Assembly: GCF_030811715.1 (NCBI RefSeq)
Contig: NZ_JAUSRH010000002.1
Coordinates: 248,001 to 312,000, forward strand
DNA: 64,000 nt
DNA from: Sinomonas atrocyanea
GTDB lineage: Bacteria > Actinomycetota > Actinomycetes > Actinomycetales > Micrococcaceae
Reading direction: 5' to 3'
Shown: in pieces, positions 27,992 to 37,224 of the stretch
Position numbering within the stretch: the stretch's first letter is position 1
Layout of the letters: every line of letters starts with the position of its first letter
The notes under the pieces: generated by a model
Told to the model about the DNA's origin: nothing
Seen by the model: only the letters and a program-made list of their open reading frames with translations
Databases searched by the model: none
Translations under genes and position numbers: made by a program

Positions 27992-29118
27992 CAGCCGAAG
28001 CGAGAGCGGGTGCGCCCGCCGTGCCCTTCGTGGACCTCGCCGCGCAGCAGCAGGAGATCGCGGCCGACGTGGTGCCCGACGTGCTCGAGGTCCTCGCCAC
28101 GGGAGCCTTCATCGGCGGCCCGCAGGTGGCAGCGTTCGAGCAGGAGTATGCGCGGTTCGCCGGGACGAGGGCGTGCGTGGGCGTGGCCAACGGCACCGAC
28201 GCGCTCGAGCTCGCACTGCGCGCCGTCGGCGTCGGCGCCGACGGGGAAGTCATCCTGCCCGCGAACACGTTCGTGGCCACGGCGGAGGCCGTGGTGCGGG
28301 CGGGCGCGCGGCCGGTGCTGGTTGACGTCGACCCGGAGACGCTCCTGATCGACGCAGATTCGGTGGGCCGGGCGGTGGGTCCTAGGACGCAGGCCATCGT
28401 CCCGGTCCACCTGTTCGGGCAGGTGGCGCCCGTCGAGGAGCTGCTCCCGATCGCGGTGGCGTGCGGCGCCGCCGTGGTCGAGGACGCGGCGCAGTCCCAG
28501 GGCGCGCGGCGCTTCGGGCGCCCCGCGGGCTCCCTCGGAGACGTCGCGGCCACGAGCTTCTACCCGGGCAAGAACCTCGGCGCGGCCGGGGACGCGGGGG
28601 CCGTGACGACCGACGACGGCCTGCTCGCCGACCGCGTCCGGCTCCTCTCAGGGCACGGGAGCCGGGTGAAGTACGTCCACGAGGCGGTGGGCTGCAACTC
28701 GCGGCTCGACGCCGTCCAGGCCGTGGTGCTGCGCGCCAAGCTGCGCCGGCTCGAGGGCTGGAACGCACGACGCCGGGCGGCGGCTGAGCTGTACTCCTCG
28801 CTTCTCGAGGGGGCCGCCGAGGTGCGGGTGCCGCGGAGCCTGCCCGGCAACGAGGACGTGTGGCACCTGTACGTGGTGCGCGTCCTCGAGGGGCGGCGCG
28901 CGTCCGTGCAGGCGGCGCTGGCCGAGGCCGGGATCGCCACCGGCATCCACTACCCGGCCCCGGTGCACCTGACCGAGGCGTTCTCCTACCTGGGGTACGG
29001 GCCCGGCGACTTCCCCGTCGCCGAGGCCGCCGCGGAGCAGATCCTGTCCCTGCCGATGTTCCCGCACATCACGGACGGGCAGGTTGAGCGGGTGGCGGGG
29101 GCGGTGGCGGGATGCTGA
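27988..29118 (+). CDS. DegT/DnrJ/EryC1/StrS family sugar aminotransferase 2 (FdtB/QdtB-like)
   Basis: Second PLP-dependent sugar transaminase. The PLP lysine is K195 in FYPGKNLGAAGDAGAV, a motif characteristic of the 3-keto-sugar transaminases FdtB/QdtB. Other blocks are ANGTDALELALRA, VEDAAQSQGA and NSRLDAVQAVVLRAKL. The length is 376 residues. The ribosome site GGGGGAGGGGGA is inside the preceding gene. Its stop overlaps the flippase start by seven bases. Two different aminotransferases suggest at least two amino sugars in the polymer, or one diamino sugar. Confidence 0.92.
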   Translation: MTAEARAGAPAVPFVDLAAQQQEIAADVVPDVLEVLATGAFIGGPQVAAFEQEYARFAGTRACVGVANGTDALELALRAVGVGADGEVILPANTFVATAEAVVRAGARPVLVDVDPETLLIDADSVGRAVGPRTQAIVPVHLFGQVAPVEELLPIAVACGAAVVEDAAQSQGARRFGRPAGSLGDVAATSFYPGKNLGAAGDAGAVTTDDGLLADRVRLLSGHGSRVKYVHEAVGCNSRLDAVQAVVLRAKLRRLEGWNARRRAAAELYSSLLEGAAEVRVPRSLPGNEDVWHLYVVRVLEGRRASVQAALAEAGIATGIHYPAPVHLTEAFSYLGYGPGDFPVAEAAAEQILSLPMFPHITDGQVERVAGAVAGC

Positions 29119-30644
29119 GGAAGCGGGTGGTGCCGGGGCTCTTGCACAGCCGAGGAATGCCGCTCGCCGCCCGCGGGCAGGGCGAGTCGGCGTCCACACT
29201 GTCCGGCGCTGTCACCGTCGGGGCCTGGTGGGCTGCCGGAGGTTCCCTCGTTATGAGGATTGGGAACATCGCACTTACGGCTGTCGTCGCCCGCATCATG
29301 GCCCCTCACGAGGTGGGAATCTTCACGCTTGCGGTCACCCTGCACGCGTTCCTCACGAGTGTGGCCGAACTTGGAATCGCGTCGGCTGCCGCCCGAGCGG
29401 ACCTCGACCAGAAGCAGATCGAACCTACAGTCGCGCATATATCCGTCATATCGTCGTTGACGATCGCAGCGGTGGTCGAGATCTTCGCTGCTCCGCTTGC
29501 GACCGCGCTGGGAAACGCCGAAAGTGAACCATCCGTCCGTATCCTCGCCATAGGTATAGCCCTCATCGGTCCCTTCGCGGTTCCGGGAGCCGTACTACAG
29601 CGCGACTTTCGTCAGGATGTTGTTTTCCGAGCCTCAGCCATCGCTTTCTTACCAGGCAGTCTCTTGCTCCTGGCCTTGGCATGGCTCGGTTTTGGTGCAA
29701 CGGCCTTCGCGTGGTCCCGGATATTCGCTCAGCTGATCATCGGTCTTGTGATGATGAAGGCGACGGGATGGCCGGGCATGCGACTGCATCGTCAGTTGAT
29801 CGTGCCTCTCCTCACTTTCGGAATTCCTCTTGCCTTAGCCAACCTCGTGAGCCAGGTCGTCCTGAACGCGGATTACATTGTCATAGCACACCTGCTCTCA
29901 GCCGAAGCCGTAGGTCTCTTCGGCATTGCATTTAACGTCGCCTCGTGGCCCAGCGCCGTGATTGGAACTGTGCTCAATGGGTTGGTGCTGCCGACTATCT
30001 CTCGGGTTGTGCGCGACGGGGGCGATACTGCAAAGTCACTGAGGCAAGCCGTGACCATGATCTCAACCGTTGCCTTTCCAGTTGCGGCTTTCACGGCATT
30101 CTTCGCACACCCGTTACTAGCGGTTCTATATGGCTCTCGCTGGGAAGAGGCGTCACCCTCGCTGACATTACTCGCGGCATACGGAGCCCTATTCGTCATT
30201 GGATTACTGCTGGCGAATGCCTTGGTTGCATTCGGGCGCACAGGCAGTCTGCTCGTCGTTCAGGTTCTGGCGCTCTTAGTATTGGCACCCAGCCTCATTT
30301 TCGGCGCGATGTGGGCTGGCTTGATCGGAGTTGCAGCCGCGCATGCCGTAGTGATTGTTGTCGTCGTGATACCGGCATATCTAGTAATCGCGAGGCGGCT
30401 TGCAGGTTTCGGTGCAAGTGATCTCATAGGGCCGATGATGCTGCCGGCTGTTAGAGCGTTAGCCTGCGTTTCAACCGCCTGGGTGGTCACCCAAGGCGCC
30501 AGCGAGCTGGTCAAACTATTGGCGGGAGGAATCCTTTTTGGCGCAATGTACGTATTTGTTGCGCGGACGACTCTACGGCAAATGGTCCCCGAGCGGGTTG
30601 CCTTCAATATTACGCGTACTTTACGATTGCGGCGGGAGCCCTAA
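29112..30644 (+). CDS. Wzx-like polysaccharide flippase
   Basis: Polytopic membrane protein of the MOP superfamily, oligosaccharide flippase type; moves lipid-linked repeat units across the membrane. About 12-14 hydrophobic segments can be counted, beginning at VGAWWAAGGSLVMRIGNIA and ending at GGILFGAMYVFVA. The length of 510 residues fits. The composition changes within this gene: the first 80 or so bases keep the strongly GC-biased codons of the upstream genes, after which A/T-ended codons become frequent. The start overlaps the upstream aminotransferase, and the stop TAA shares its last A with the next ATG. Confidence 0.88.
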   Translation: MLRKRVVPGLLHSRGMPLAARGQGESASTLSGAVTVGAWWAAGGSLVMRIGNIALTAVVARIMAPHEVGIFTLAVTLHAFLTSVAELGIASAAARADLDQKQIEPTVAHISVISSLTIAAVVEIFAAPLATALGNAESEPSVRILAIGIALIGPFAVPGAVLQRDFRQDVVFRASAIAFLPGSLLLLALAWLGFGATAFAWSRIFAQLIIGLVMMKATGWPGMRLHRQLIVPLLTFGIPLALANLVSQVVLNADYIVIAHLLSAEAVGLFGIAFNVASWPSAVIGTVLNGLVLPTISRVVRDGGDTAKSLRQAVTMISTVAFPVAAFTAFFAHPLLAVLYGSRWEEASPSLTLLAAYGALFVIGLLLANALVAFGRTGSLLVVQVLALLVLAPSLIFGAMWAGLIGVAAAHAVVIVVVVIPAYLVIARRLAGFGASDLIGPMMLPAVRALACVSTAWVVTQGASELVKLLAGGILFGAMYVFVARTTLRQMVPERVAFNITRTLRLRREP

Positions 30645-31789
30645 TGAGAATCGGAATACTCTATCCGGTGCCGGATCCCATTTCCCCCAAGAACTGGTCA
30701 GGCACGCCAGCAGGGCTGGCCAGCGGTTTTGCGGCCATTGGGCATGAGGTCGTCCCCCTCGGTGCGCGAATCATGCCCGGACTGCACCAGCTAGTGGCGG
30801 TACTGTCGCGATCCACCGGACGGCGGGGAGCAGTCGCTGACCGGCTTCAAGTCAGGCGCTGGGCCCGAACGAACGCATTGGCGCGCCGTCTGGATGTTGA
30901 AGGTCCTCTCGACGGACTCGTCGCCATGGGAACTGAGATGTATGACCTTGCGCGGGTCGTACGGGGCAGGGTCCCGGCCGTGACATATGACGATGCCACA
31001 CTCCTTCAGATGTATCGGCACCCGAATTCCGATATCAGCCGGTCCAGGTTCCCTGATGCTCATGTGCAAAGGTGGGTGAGGCGCCAGCAGGAGTCCACGC
31101 GCTCGGCAGAGCTCTGCTGCGTTAGCACCGAATGGGCTGCACGGTCCTTTCGGGACGATTACGGCATTCCGCACAGTCGAATAGCAGTAGTTGGAATGGG
31201 TCACTTCAGCGCTGCGCGGCCTGACCTTCGCCGCGATTGGTCGTCGCCGAAGTTCCTGTTTGTGGGGGTCGACTGGCGACGTAAGAATGGGGACAGAGTG
31301 CTCGCGGCTTTCGAACGTCTACGTCGTGTTATCCCGAATGCGCATTTGGACCTCGTAGGACACCATCCTTCTCTCAACATGCCTGGAGTGCATGGACACG
31401 GATTCCTTCCACGTGAAGACCCTAGGGCGCAGGCCGTCCTCGCCCGATTGTTCGCGGAGGCCACATGCTTCGTCCTCCCAAGCGAGTTTGATCCGTCGCC
31501 TATCGCCTACCTGGAGGCTGCATCGGCCGGCCTACCCGTGATCGCAACCTCTGAAGGCGGGGCGGCCGAGTTGTTGGGACCTGGTGCTCTCGTCGTTGAC
31601 CCAACCGATACGGACGCATTGGTCGCTGCGATGTTAGAACTCGCTAAGCCCGAGATTGCAGTGAGCGTTGGTCGTGCCGCATCTGAGAGTGCCTCCACAT
31701 CGTCCTGGCCGCATGTCGCTGCCCGCATATCCAACGCACTAGCTGACCTGAGGGGAACCCTAGACACCGATGAGGTGACGACGTGGTGA
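30644..31789 (+). CDS. glycosyltransferase, GT4-like (GT-B fold)
   Basis: Probable retaining glycosyltransferase adding one sugar to the lipid-linked repeat. The C-terminal GT-B signature is VLPSEFDPSPIAYLEAASAG followed by LPVIATSEGGAAELLGPGAL. KFLFVGVDWRRKNGDRVL starts the nucleotide-binding half. It is soluble or peripheral, with no membrane helix. The length is 381 residues. ATG at 30644 shares one base with the flippase stop. Donor and acceptor are unknown. It lies in the lower-GC segment. Confidence 0.86.
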   Translation: MRIGILYPVPDPISPKNWSGTPAGLASGFAAIGHEVVPLGARIMPGLHQLVAVLSRSTGRRGAVADRLQVRRWARTNALARRLDVEGPLDGLVAMGTEMYDLARVVRGRVPAVTYDDATLLQMYRHPNSDISRSRFPDAHVQRWVRRQQESTRSAELCCVSTEWAARSFRDDYGIPHSRIAVVGMGHFSAARPDLRRDWSSPKFLFVGVDWRRKNGDRVLAAFERLRRVIPNAHLDLVGHHPSLNMPGVHGHGFLPREDPRAQAVLARLFAEATCFVLPSEFDPSPIAYLEAASAGLPVIATSEGGAAELLGPGALVVDPTDTDALVAAMLELAKPEIAVSVGRAASESASTSSWPHVAARISNALADLRGTLDTDEVTTW

Positions 31790-32859
31790 GTCCGATTCGC
31801 TCCTGCCCTTCGGGGAGAATTCCCCATGTGGCCGTGGTCGTGCCGTGCTACAACTACGGTCGGTACCTCGGAGACTGCGTCTCCAGTGTTACAAGGCAAC
31901 GTGGCGTATCCGCCACGGTTCACATTATCGACGATGCTTCGACGGACGGTAGCATCCGGATCGCCGAGGAGCTAGCAGATAGAAATCGAAATGTCAGTGT
32001 AACCGAGCACGACAAGAACATCGGCCACATCGAAACGTATAACGAGGGCCTTCGGCAGGTCGATTCGGACTACCTTGTCCTTCTATCAGCCGACGATATA
32101 TTGCCCCCAGGATCACTTGCCCGAGCCACCTCGCTGATGGAACACCATCCCGCCGTCGGACTTACCTATGGCCATCCTCAGGCATTCACAGAACTACCCG
32201 CCCCGAGTCCAGCGCGCGCCCGAAGTTGGTCGGTCTGGCATGGCGGGAAGTGGATAGATATGCAGTTCCGTCGAGCTCTAGGGATAATCAGCTCGCCGGA
32301 AGCCGTTGTCAGGACTTCTGTCCAGCACCGTGTTGGCTACTACAATCCAGATCTACCCCACTCGGCGGACCTGGAAATGTGGCTCCGTATTGCAGACGTG
32401 GCGTCGGTGGGCAGGGTCAATGGGCCGGATCAAGCATATCGGCGCATCCACGACATGAGCATGATGACCACAAACTACGGAACTCTGCTCCGGGACCTAG
32501 TGGAGCGCAGAAAAGCCTACGACTCATTCCTTCAGCGCTCACTCCTACCGGAAGAAATAAGGTCCGAACTCAAACGTAAAGTCTATCTAAGAATGTCGGA
32601 TGAGGCGTTTGAATGGGCGGCAGAGGTCGCATCGCGTGACCGTTCAACCACAGCGGATGTTGCTGAGGCAGTGGAACTTGCTCGACAATTGAACCCCGGT
32701 TACAGGTCATCATACGCGTATCGTGATTATGTCTGGACGTCAGCGGCACCGGAGGCTGGTAAGGACGTACGTGAAATTCCAGCGGTTATAGCTGGGAGGA
32801 TAACCCGAACGCTAGGGCCGCGGGTGCGATGGAGGAGGTGGCGGAGGTTTGGATACTGA
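31783..32859 (+). CDS. glycosyltransferase family 2
   Basis: Inverting GT-A enzyme. The N-terminal catalytic domain starts at HVAVVVPCYNYGRYLGDCV, with IIDDASTDGS (donor-binding Asp) and the metal-binding region LLSADDILPPGS. A helical C-terminal extension ends in a very basic tail (RVRWRRWRRFGY) that could hold it at the membrane. Two GTG codons in a row (31783 and 31786) can serve as start; both overlap the upstream stop. The length is 358 residues. Confidence 0.88.
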   Translation: MVSPIRSCPSGRIPHVAVVVPCYNYGRYLGDCVSSVTRQRGVSATVHIIDDASTDGSIRIAEELADRNRNVSVTEHDKNIGHIETYNEGLRQVDSDYLVLLSADDILPPGSLARATSLMEHHPAVGLTYGHPQAFTELPAPSPARARSWSVWHGGKWIDMQFRRALGIISSPEAVVRTSVQHRVGYYNPDLPHSADLEMWLRIADVASVGRVNGPDQAYRRIHDMSMMTTNYGTLLRDLVERRKAYDSFLQRSLLPEEIRSELKRKVYLRMSDEAFEWAAEVASRDRSTTADVAEAVELARQLNPGYRSSYAYRDYVWTSAAPEAGKDVREIPAVIAGRITRTLGPRVRWRRWRRFGY

Positions 32860-33739
32860 CCGAATCGAAATCATAACCCCAAGCTACGCAGCGGATTTTG
32901 CCCTGTGTGCCGAATTGAGCCGCTCGATTCAGCGCTGGGCGGGTCCAGGCATCCAACATCGTATTATTACCCCCAAGTCCGACCTGACCTTGTTTTCCGC
33001 CTTGTCGAGTGAGAACACTTCGGTCCACGATGTGGCAGAGTACTTGTCGCCGGCACTGATCAAAATTCCTTACAGAAACGTTTGGATTAATCGGCGACGA
33101 GTTTGGCCGCCGGTGCGCGGCTGGATAGCGCAGCAATTGGTGAAGCTTGCTGCTGCTGCAGCATCTTCTGCACAGGCAGTGGTACTTGCAGACTCGGATC
33201 TCGTTTTCATTGCACCATTCGAGATTTCAGATTTACTGCCCAGGGGTGCGGCCGTACTGTATCGCCAGCCCGGCGCGGTCCACGCAGGGCTCCCAATCCA
33301 CCGGAAATGGCACGAGTCTTCTTGTCGACTTTTGAATATGGAGCCGCCAGGCGAGGAGGCTCTGACAGACTTCGTTTGCTGGCCGTGTTTATGGATTCCA
33401 GATAACGTGCGGCAGCTTCTTTCAACAGTCGAGGCAGTGTCAGGAAGGCCGTGGCAAACAGCCATCGGAGGCGAACTCTTCTTTTCAGAGATGATGCTTT
33501 ACGGAATCTTCATGGAAAGGCAGGGCGGTGTGGAGACAACAAGTCGAATGCTCGCGGCCACCTATTCTGAGGAGACACCGCTGGACCGACCGGCCCTTGA
33601 CAGACTCTTACGGTCGGCTCGGGACGACGTCATCGCAGTCATGATCTCGGCGAAGTCCAGCACCGACATCGAGCTGAGGAACAGAGCAATCGACGACTTC
33701 TCGGCGTCCCGTTCCTCATATCGAAGGGAGCAGCGATGA
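32849..33739 (+). CDS. DUF6492-type putative glycosyltransferase
   Basis: Function not established. The sequence opens with IEIITPSYAADFALCAEL and has VVLADSDLVFIAPFE, a DSD motif in the position of the DxD metal site of GT-A enzymes. WQTAIGGELFFSEMMLYGIF resembles the acceptor-side motif of the same group. It starts with TTG at 32849 inside the upstream gene (11-base overlap), with GGAGG close upstream. The length is 296 residues. The family assignment is from recollection of the pattern and is moderate. Confidence 0.7.
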   Translation: MDTDRIEIITPSYAADFALCAELSRSIQRWAGPGIQHRIITPKSDLTLFSALSSENTSVHDVAEYLSPALIKIPYRNVWINRRRVWPPVRGWIAQQLVKLAAAAASSAQAVVLADSDLVFIAPFEISDLLPRGAAVLYRQPGAVHAGLPIHRKWHESSCRLLNMEPPGEEALTDFVCWPCLWIPDNVRQLLSTVEAVSGRPWQTAIGGELFFSEMMLYGIFMERQGGVETTSRMLAATYSEETPLDRPALDRLLRSARDDVIAVMISAKSSTDIELRNRAIDDFSASRSSYRREQR

Positions 33740-34974
33740 CGCCCGGCGCTGGACCGCTCCAGAGGGTCTGGAATGAGGCCCTATTACACGGGCCGTCTGC
33801 CGCTGGCGAGATGGTCGGTCGTCGCTTGAATCGATGGTTACTAGACCGACTGTCGACCTCGGACCTACCTTTGCGCCCGGAACATATCTATCACAGGGCC
33901 TCATCGGCTCCGATCTTTGCACCGAGCAGCGAAGGATCGCTGAAAATCGGATGGGTTTGCAGCCCGCCTGGGCCTGGATCAGGCGGGCACACCACGCTGT
34001 TTCGAATGGTAGCTGCAGCCGAAAAGGCTAATCACTTCTGCAAACTGTACCTATATGACAAGAACAGTGATGACGTCTCACGCCACGAGGCGTTGATTAG
34101 AAAATGGTGGCCTGATCTCGGCGCTCCGATTGGCAGCGCATCGGTAGATTCTTTCGGTGACGTCGATGTCCTCGTTGCCAGCTCCTGGGTGAGTGCCCAC
34201 GTGATTGGTTCAAGAAGCACCACAGAAAGCCGAAGGTTCTATTTCATCCAAGATTATGAGCCGTATTTTTATCCCCGCGGCTCTCTGTACCAGTTGGCCG
34301 AGAGCACCTACCACTTTGGGTTCGTGAACATTTCATTGGGCGAGATGGTCGCGGAGGCCATGAAGCATGAGTTAGGGAAGTCGCCCGAATTTGTTGTTCC
34401 TTTCGGCTGCGATACTGGCGCATATCGCTACATACCTAGGGAGGAACTCGGCGCCTCAAGGCGTGGGGTAGCGTTCTATGCCAAGAAGAATGTGCCGAGA
34501 CGTGGTTACGAACTCGGTAAGTTGGCGCTCGAAGAGTTTCATCGCAGGCATCCAGACCAACCGATTCATGTTTTCGGAGAAAAAGTAAGCGGATGGCGTG
34601 TGCCGATCATCAACCATGGCACAATCGTTCCTGCAGAACTCAACCTTTTGTACAACTCGGTTATTGCAGGACTCACTCTGTCCTTCACAAATGTCACATT
34701 GACAGCAGCTGAAATGATGGCTGCTGGAGCTGTGCCCGTAATGAACGAGTTTGCGGGTTCAAAGCAGGTGCTTGGAGAAGAGGTCGGGATTTGGTCGCAG
34801 CCTACGCCGGAGGCGCTCGCGTCAGCGTTGTCGGGCGCGGTGGAGGCCCCAGACACCGAAGGACGGGCCCTGAAGCTCGCGTCGCGTGCGTGGAGGGGCT
34901 GGGATGAGACATCAAGAGCGACGATTCGGGCGATAGAGGACGCGGTGCGATCTCCGTCCCGTGCTCTCGCCTGA
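33736..34974 (+). CDS. glycosyltransferase, WsaF/GT4-like
   Basis: Likely polysaccharide glycosyltransferase. IGWVCSPPGPGSGGHTTLFR near residues 72-91 is the glycine-rich N-terminal loop of GT-B enzymes such as the rhamnosyltransferase WsaF. RFYFIQDYEPYFYP, VVPFGCDTGAYRYI and FTNVTLTAAEMMAAGAVPVM are further conserved blocks; the last is the donor-binding acidic region. The length is 412 residues. It overlaps the preceding gene by ATGA. A rhamnosyl donor is possible but not shown. Confidence 0.78.
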   Translation: MTPGAGPLQRVWNEALLHGPSAAGEMVGRRLNRWLLDRLSTSDLPLRPEHIYHRASSAPIFAPSSEGSLKIGWVCSPPGPGSGGHTTLFRMVAAAEKANHFCKLYLYDKNSDDVSRHEALIRKWWPDLGAPIGSASVDSFGDVDVLVASSWVSAHVIGSRSTTESRRFYFIQDYEPYFYPRGSLYQLAESTYHFGFVNISLGEMVAEAMKHELGKSPEFVVPFGCDTGAYRYIPREELGASRRGVAFYAKKNVPRRGYELGKLALEEFHRRHPDQPIHVFGEKVSGWRVPIINHGTIVPAELNLLYNSVIAGLTLSFTNVTLTAAEMMAAGAVPVMNEFAGSKQVLGEEVGIWSQPTPEALASALSGAVEAPDTEGRALKLASRAWRGWDETSRATIRAIEDAVRSPSRALA

Positions 34975-34991
34975 TCTGAAGGGGGACGATC

Positions 34992-36401
34992 TTGCTTCGT
35001 GAACGTCGGCCAAATAGACCATGGAGGACGTGGTCCGTGACTATCGGGGTCGTAACGAAGGCGCCAGTTCTGACACGGCTGTTCGCTGTGGTTCTATTCG
35101 TTCTGCCTTCCACGATGGTGATCAAGCCCATCGGCGCCTCTGGTACTGCACCGATGATCCTCGCCGTTGTCCTCGTGCTTGCCTGGTTGGGGTCAGTCGT
35201 CTTCGGCCGACGGGCGATCACCGGAACTCTTCATCCAGCTGTTGTGGGAGTCGCTTTCCTCGTCGTGGTCTCATGCACGTCCTACGCTGCCATGTTTCTG
35301 GGTGTAACCGGCGGTAGCACGGACGTGAGTCGCCTCGGCGCGGATCGATGGTTGCTTCTCATGCTGGTTTCGGCCGGTCTCATGATGGTGCTCGCGAATC
35401 AGCTGCGGAGCCTCGATTTGGTGATGGACTTTGTGCGGGCACTACTTGCAGGAGCTTGCTTTTGTTCATTCGTTGCGGTTCTTCAGTTTTTGCTTTTGGT
35501 GAACCCAATGCAATGGGTCCAGACCTTGATGCTCGGGTTCACCTATAACGGCGGAGACACTCCATTTCAGGCGCGCGGAGCATTCGTCCGGGTCTCCGGA
35601 AGCACCTTTCACTCAATTGAGCTCGCAGCCGTTTCTTCTATGCTGCTACCTCTGTCCGTCTGGCGGGCGATATATGACTCGAAGGGAAAGCCATGGCTCC
35701 ACTGGTCAATGACCGGACTGCTCATATTTTCGATTGCCGCCACAGTTTCCCGCAGCGGGGTCCTAGGGCTCCTGATCGGGTTAGTAGTATTTACGCCGTT
35801 CATGCCAAAGCGTGTGAAAAGATGGGCTTTGTTCGCGGTGCCAACTGTGGTGCTCGTTGTCTTTGCAACAATGCCCGGTATGATTTCCACGTTGGTCAGC
35901 GCTCTTACCATAGGACAGTCGGATCCGTCGATCAGCACCAGAACTGACAACTATCCTAGAGTAGAATCAATCATCGAGGGCTATCCGTGGACAGGATTAG
36001 GACCGGGAAACTATAGTGCCGACACGGCGGTTCACGTCCTGGACAATCAGTATCTCAGTTCAGCAGTGAACCTCGGCATCTTCGGTATCGTGGCCGTCGC
36101 AACGTACTTCTTCACTCCGTGGATAGCCGCGGCGCACACTGGCGCGGTGGCGAGATCGGAAGAATTGCGCTGCCTTGCTGGTGCCGTCATGAGCGGAACG
36201 TTGGTGGCCTCGGTATGCTCGGCAACTTTCGATTCTCTGTCGTTTCCCATTTTCGCATTAACCTTCCCAGTGCTCACTGGGATAGGCGGCGCGGCATGGA
36301 GACTGGCTTCTCAGGAGAGGGCTCTTGGGGGACGGTTGCAGACGCGAATGGTCAGGCCCCCAGCGGTCGTCGCGCATAGTAATCAACGCAGAGAAAGATA
36401 G
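34992..36401 (+). CDS. O-antigen ligase/polymerase family membrane protein (Wzy-like)
   Basis: Polytopic protein with about 10-12 hydrophobic segments, a large periplasm-facing loop, and the Wzy_C-type sequence TRTDNYPRVESIIEGYPWTG followed by GLGPGNYS. In this context it is the probable repeat-unit polymerase (Wzy) rather than a ligase. The start is TTG at 34992 with GGGGGA (34981-34986) five bases upstream. The length is 469 residues. Together with the flippase at 29112 and the Wzz-like gene downstream it completes a Wzx/Wzy-dependent system. Confidence 0.84.
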   Translation: MLRERRPNRPWRTWSVTIGVVTKAPVLTRLFAVVLFVLPSTMVIKPIGASGTAPMILAVVLVLAWLGSVVFGRRAITGTLHPAVVGVAFLVVVSCTSYAAMFLGVTGGSTDVSRLGADRWLLLMLVSAGLMMVLANQLRSLDLVMDFVRALLAGACFCSFVAVLQFLLLVNPMQWVQTLMLGFTYNGGDTPFQARGAFVRVSGSTFHSIELAAVSSMLLPLSVWRAIYDSKGKPWLHWSMTGLLIFSIAATVSRSGVLGLLIGLVVFTPFMPKRVKRWALFAVPTVVLVVFATMPGMISTLVSALTIGQSDPSISTRTDNYPRVESIIEGYPWTGLGPGNYSADTAVHVLDNQYLSSAVNLGIFGIVAVATYFFTPWIAAAHTGAVARSEELRCLAGAVMSGTLVASVCSATFDSLSFPIFALTFPVLTGIGGAAWRLASQERALGGRLQTRMVRPPAVVAHSNQRRER

Positions 36402-36409
36402 GTCTCGTC

Positions 36410-37213
36410 ATGGAATCGTCCAATGTATTCAAGATCATCTGGAGAAACAAGTGGTTCGCCCTGCCGATCCTGCTTGCCACGCTGGCTGCCGTGTTCTACG
36501 TCGTCCAAGTAGCGCCGCGGAGATATGAATCGATCATGACCTATGCGGTGATCAACCCCCAGGTTCCGAGCCAGGAGCAGCTGAACAATGATCCCGCTCT
36601 ACGCAAGCTCAATTCAAACAATCCCTATTTGCGTTCGTCTGACAATTCTCTGATTGTGCAGTCTCTAATCACCAAGTTGAACGACAAGTCCAGTCAGGAT
36701 CTTCTGGCGCAGGAAGGGCACAGTGTCGAGTATCAGGTCATCAGGGGCGGTGGCGGAAATTACAACTTTCTTGTGGACATCAAAGGCGTTTCATCTAGCC
36801 CGGCAGATACAATTGCGACCACGGCTGCGGTAGGAAAGCTCCTTGAAAATGATCTTTATGCTATTCAGAAGGTAGAAGGCGCTGACAATACGTATCTCTT
36901 CACCTCGCTTGTGGTGTCTCCTCCGACTAGCGCTACGGAGCAGTTTTCCAGCAGACTGCGGTCTGCGATTGCGGTGGCCGTCGCCGGCCTAGTGCTCATG
37001 TTTGGACTTGTGGCGATTGTCCACAGCACGCGTCGACGCCGCCAGCAATTGTTGAACTTTCCGACTGTTGCGCCTGCATCGAGACGAAGCGCTCGCGCAC
37101 ATCGGAATTCGAGCCCTGTGCATTCCGTCGCAGCAGTTCATTTGAGTGTAAAGTCGCGGACCCGGCCGGCGTCAAACGACAAGCATACTGTCGTCAGACC
37201 AAACCAGGCATAG
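36410..37213 (+). CDS. Wzz/YveK-like chain-length or polymerase co-regulator
   Basis: Two membrane helices flank an external domain: WFALPILLATLAAVFYVVQV near residues 15-34 and AIAVAVAGLVLMFGLVAIVH near 186-205. This is the layout of Wzz/CapA-type chain-length proteins. The cytoplasmic tail is basic and disordered-looking, and no Walker motifs are present, so the tyrosine-kinase half found fused or adjacent in many loci is missing from this window. The length is 267 residues. It starts eight bases after the polymerase gene. Confidence 0.72.
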   Translation: MESSNVFKIIWRNKWFALPILLATLAAVFYVVQVAPRRYESIMTYAVINPQVPSQEQLNNDPALRKLNSNNPYLRSSDNSLIVQSLITKLNDKSSQDLLAQEGHSVEYQVIRGGGGNYNFLVDIKGVSSSPADTIATTAAVGKLLENDLYAIQKVEGADNTYLFTSLVVSPPTSATEQFSSRLRSAIAVAVAGLVLMFGLVAIVHSTRRRRQQLLNFPTVAPASRRSARAHRNSSPVHSVAAVHLSVKSRTRPASNDKHTVVRPNQA

Positions 37214-37224
37214 GTTAGACTACA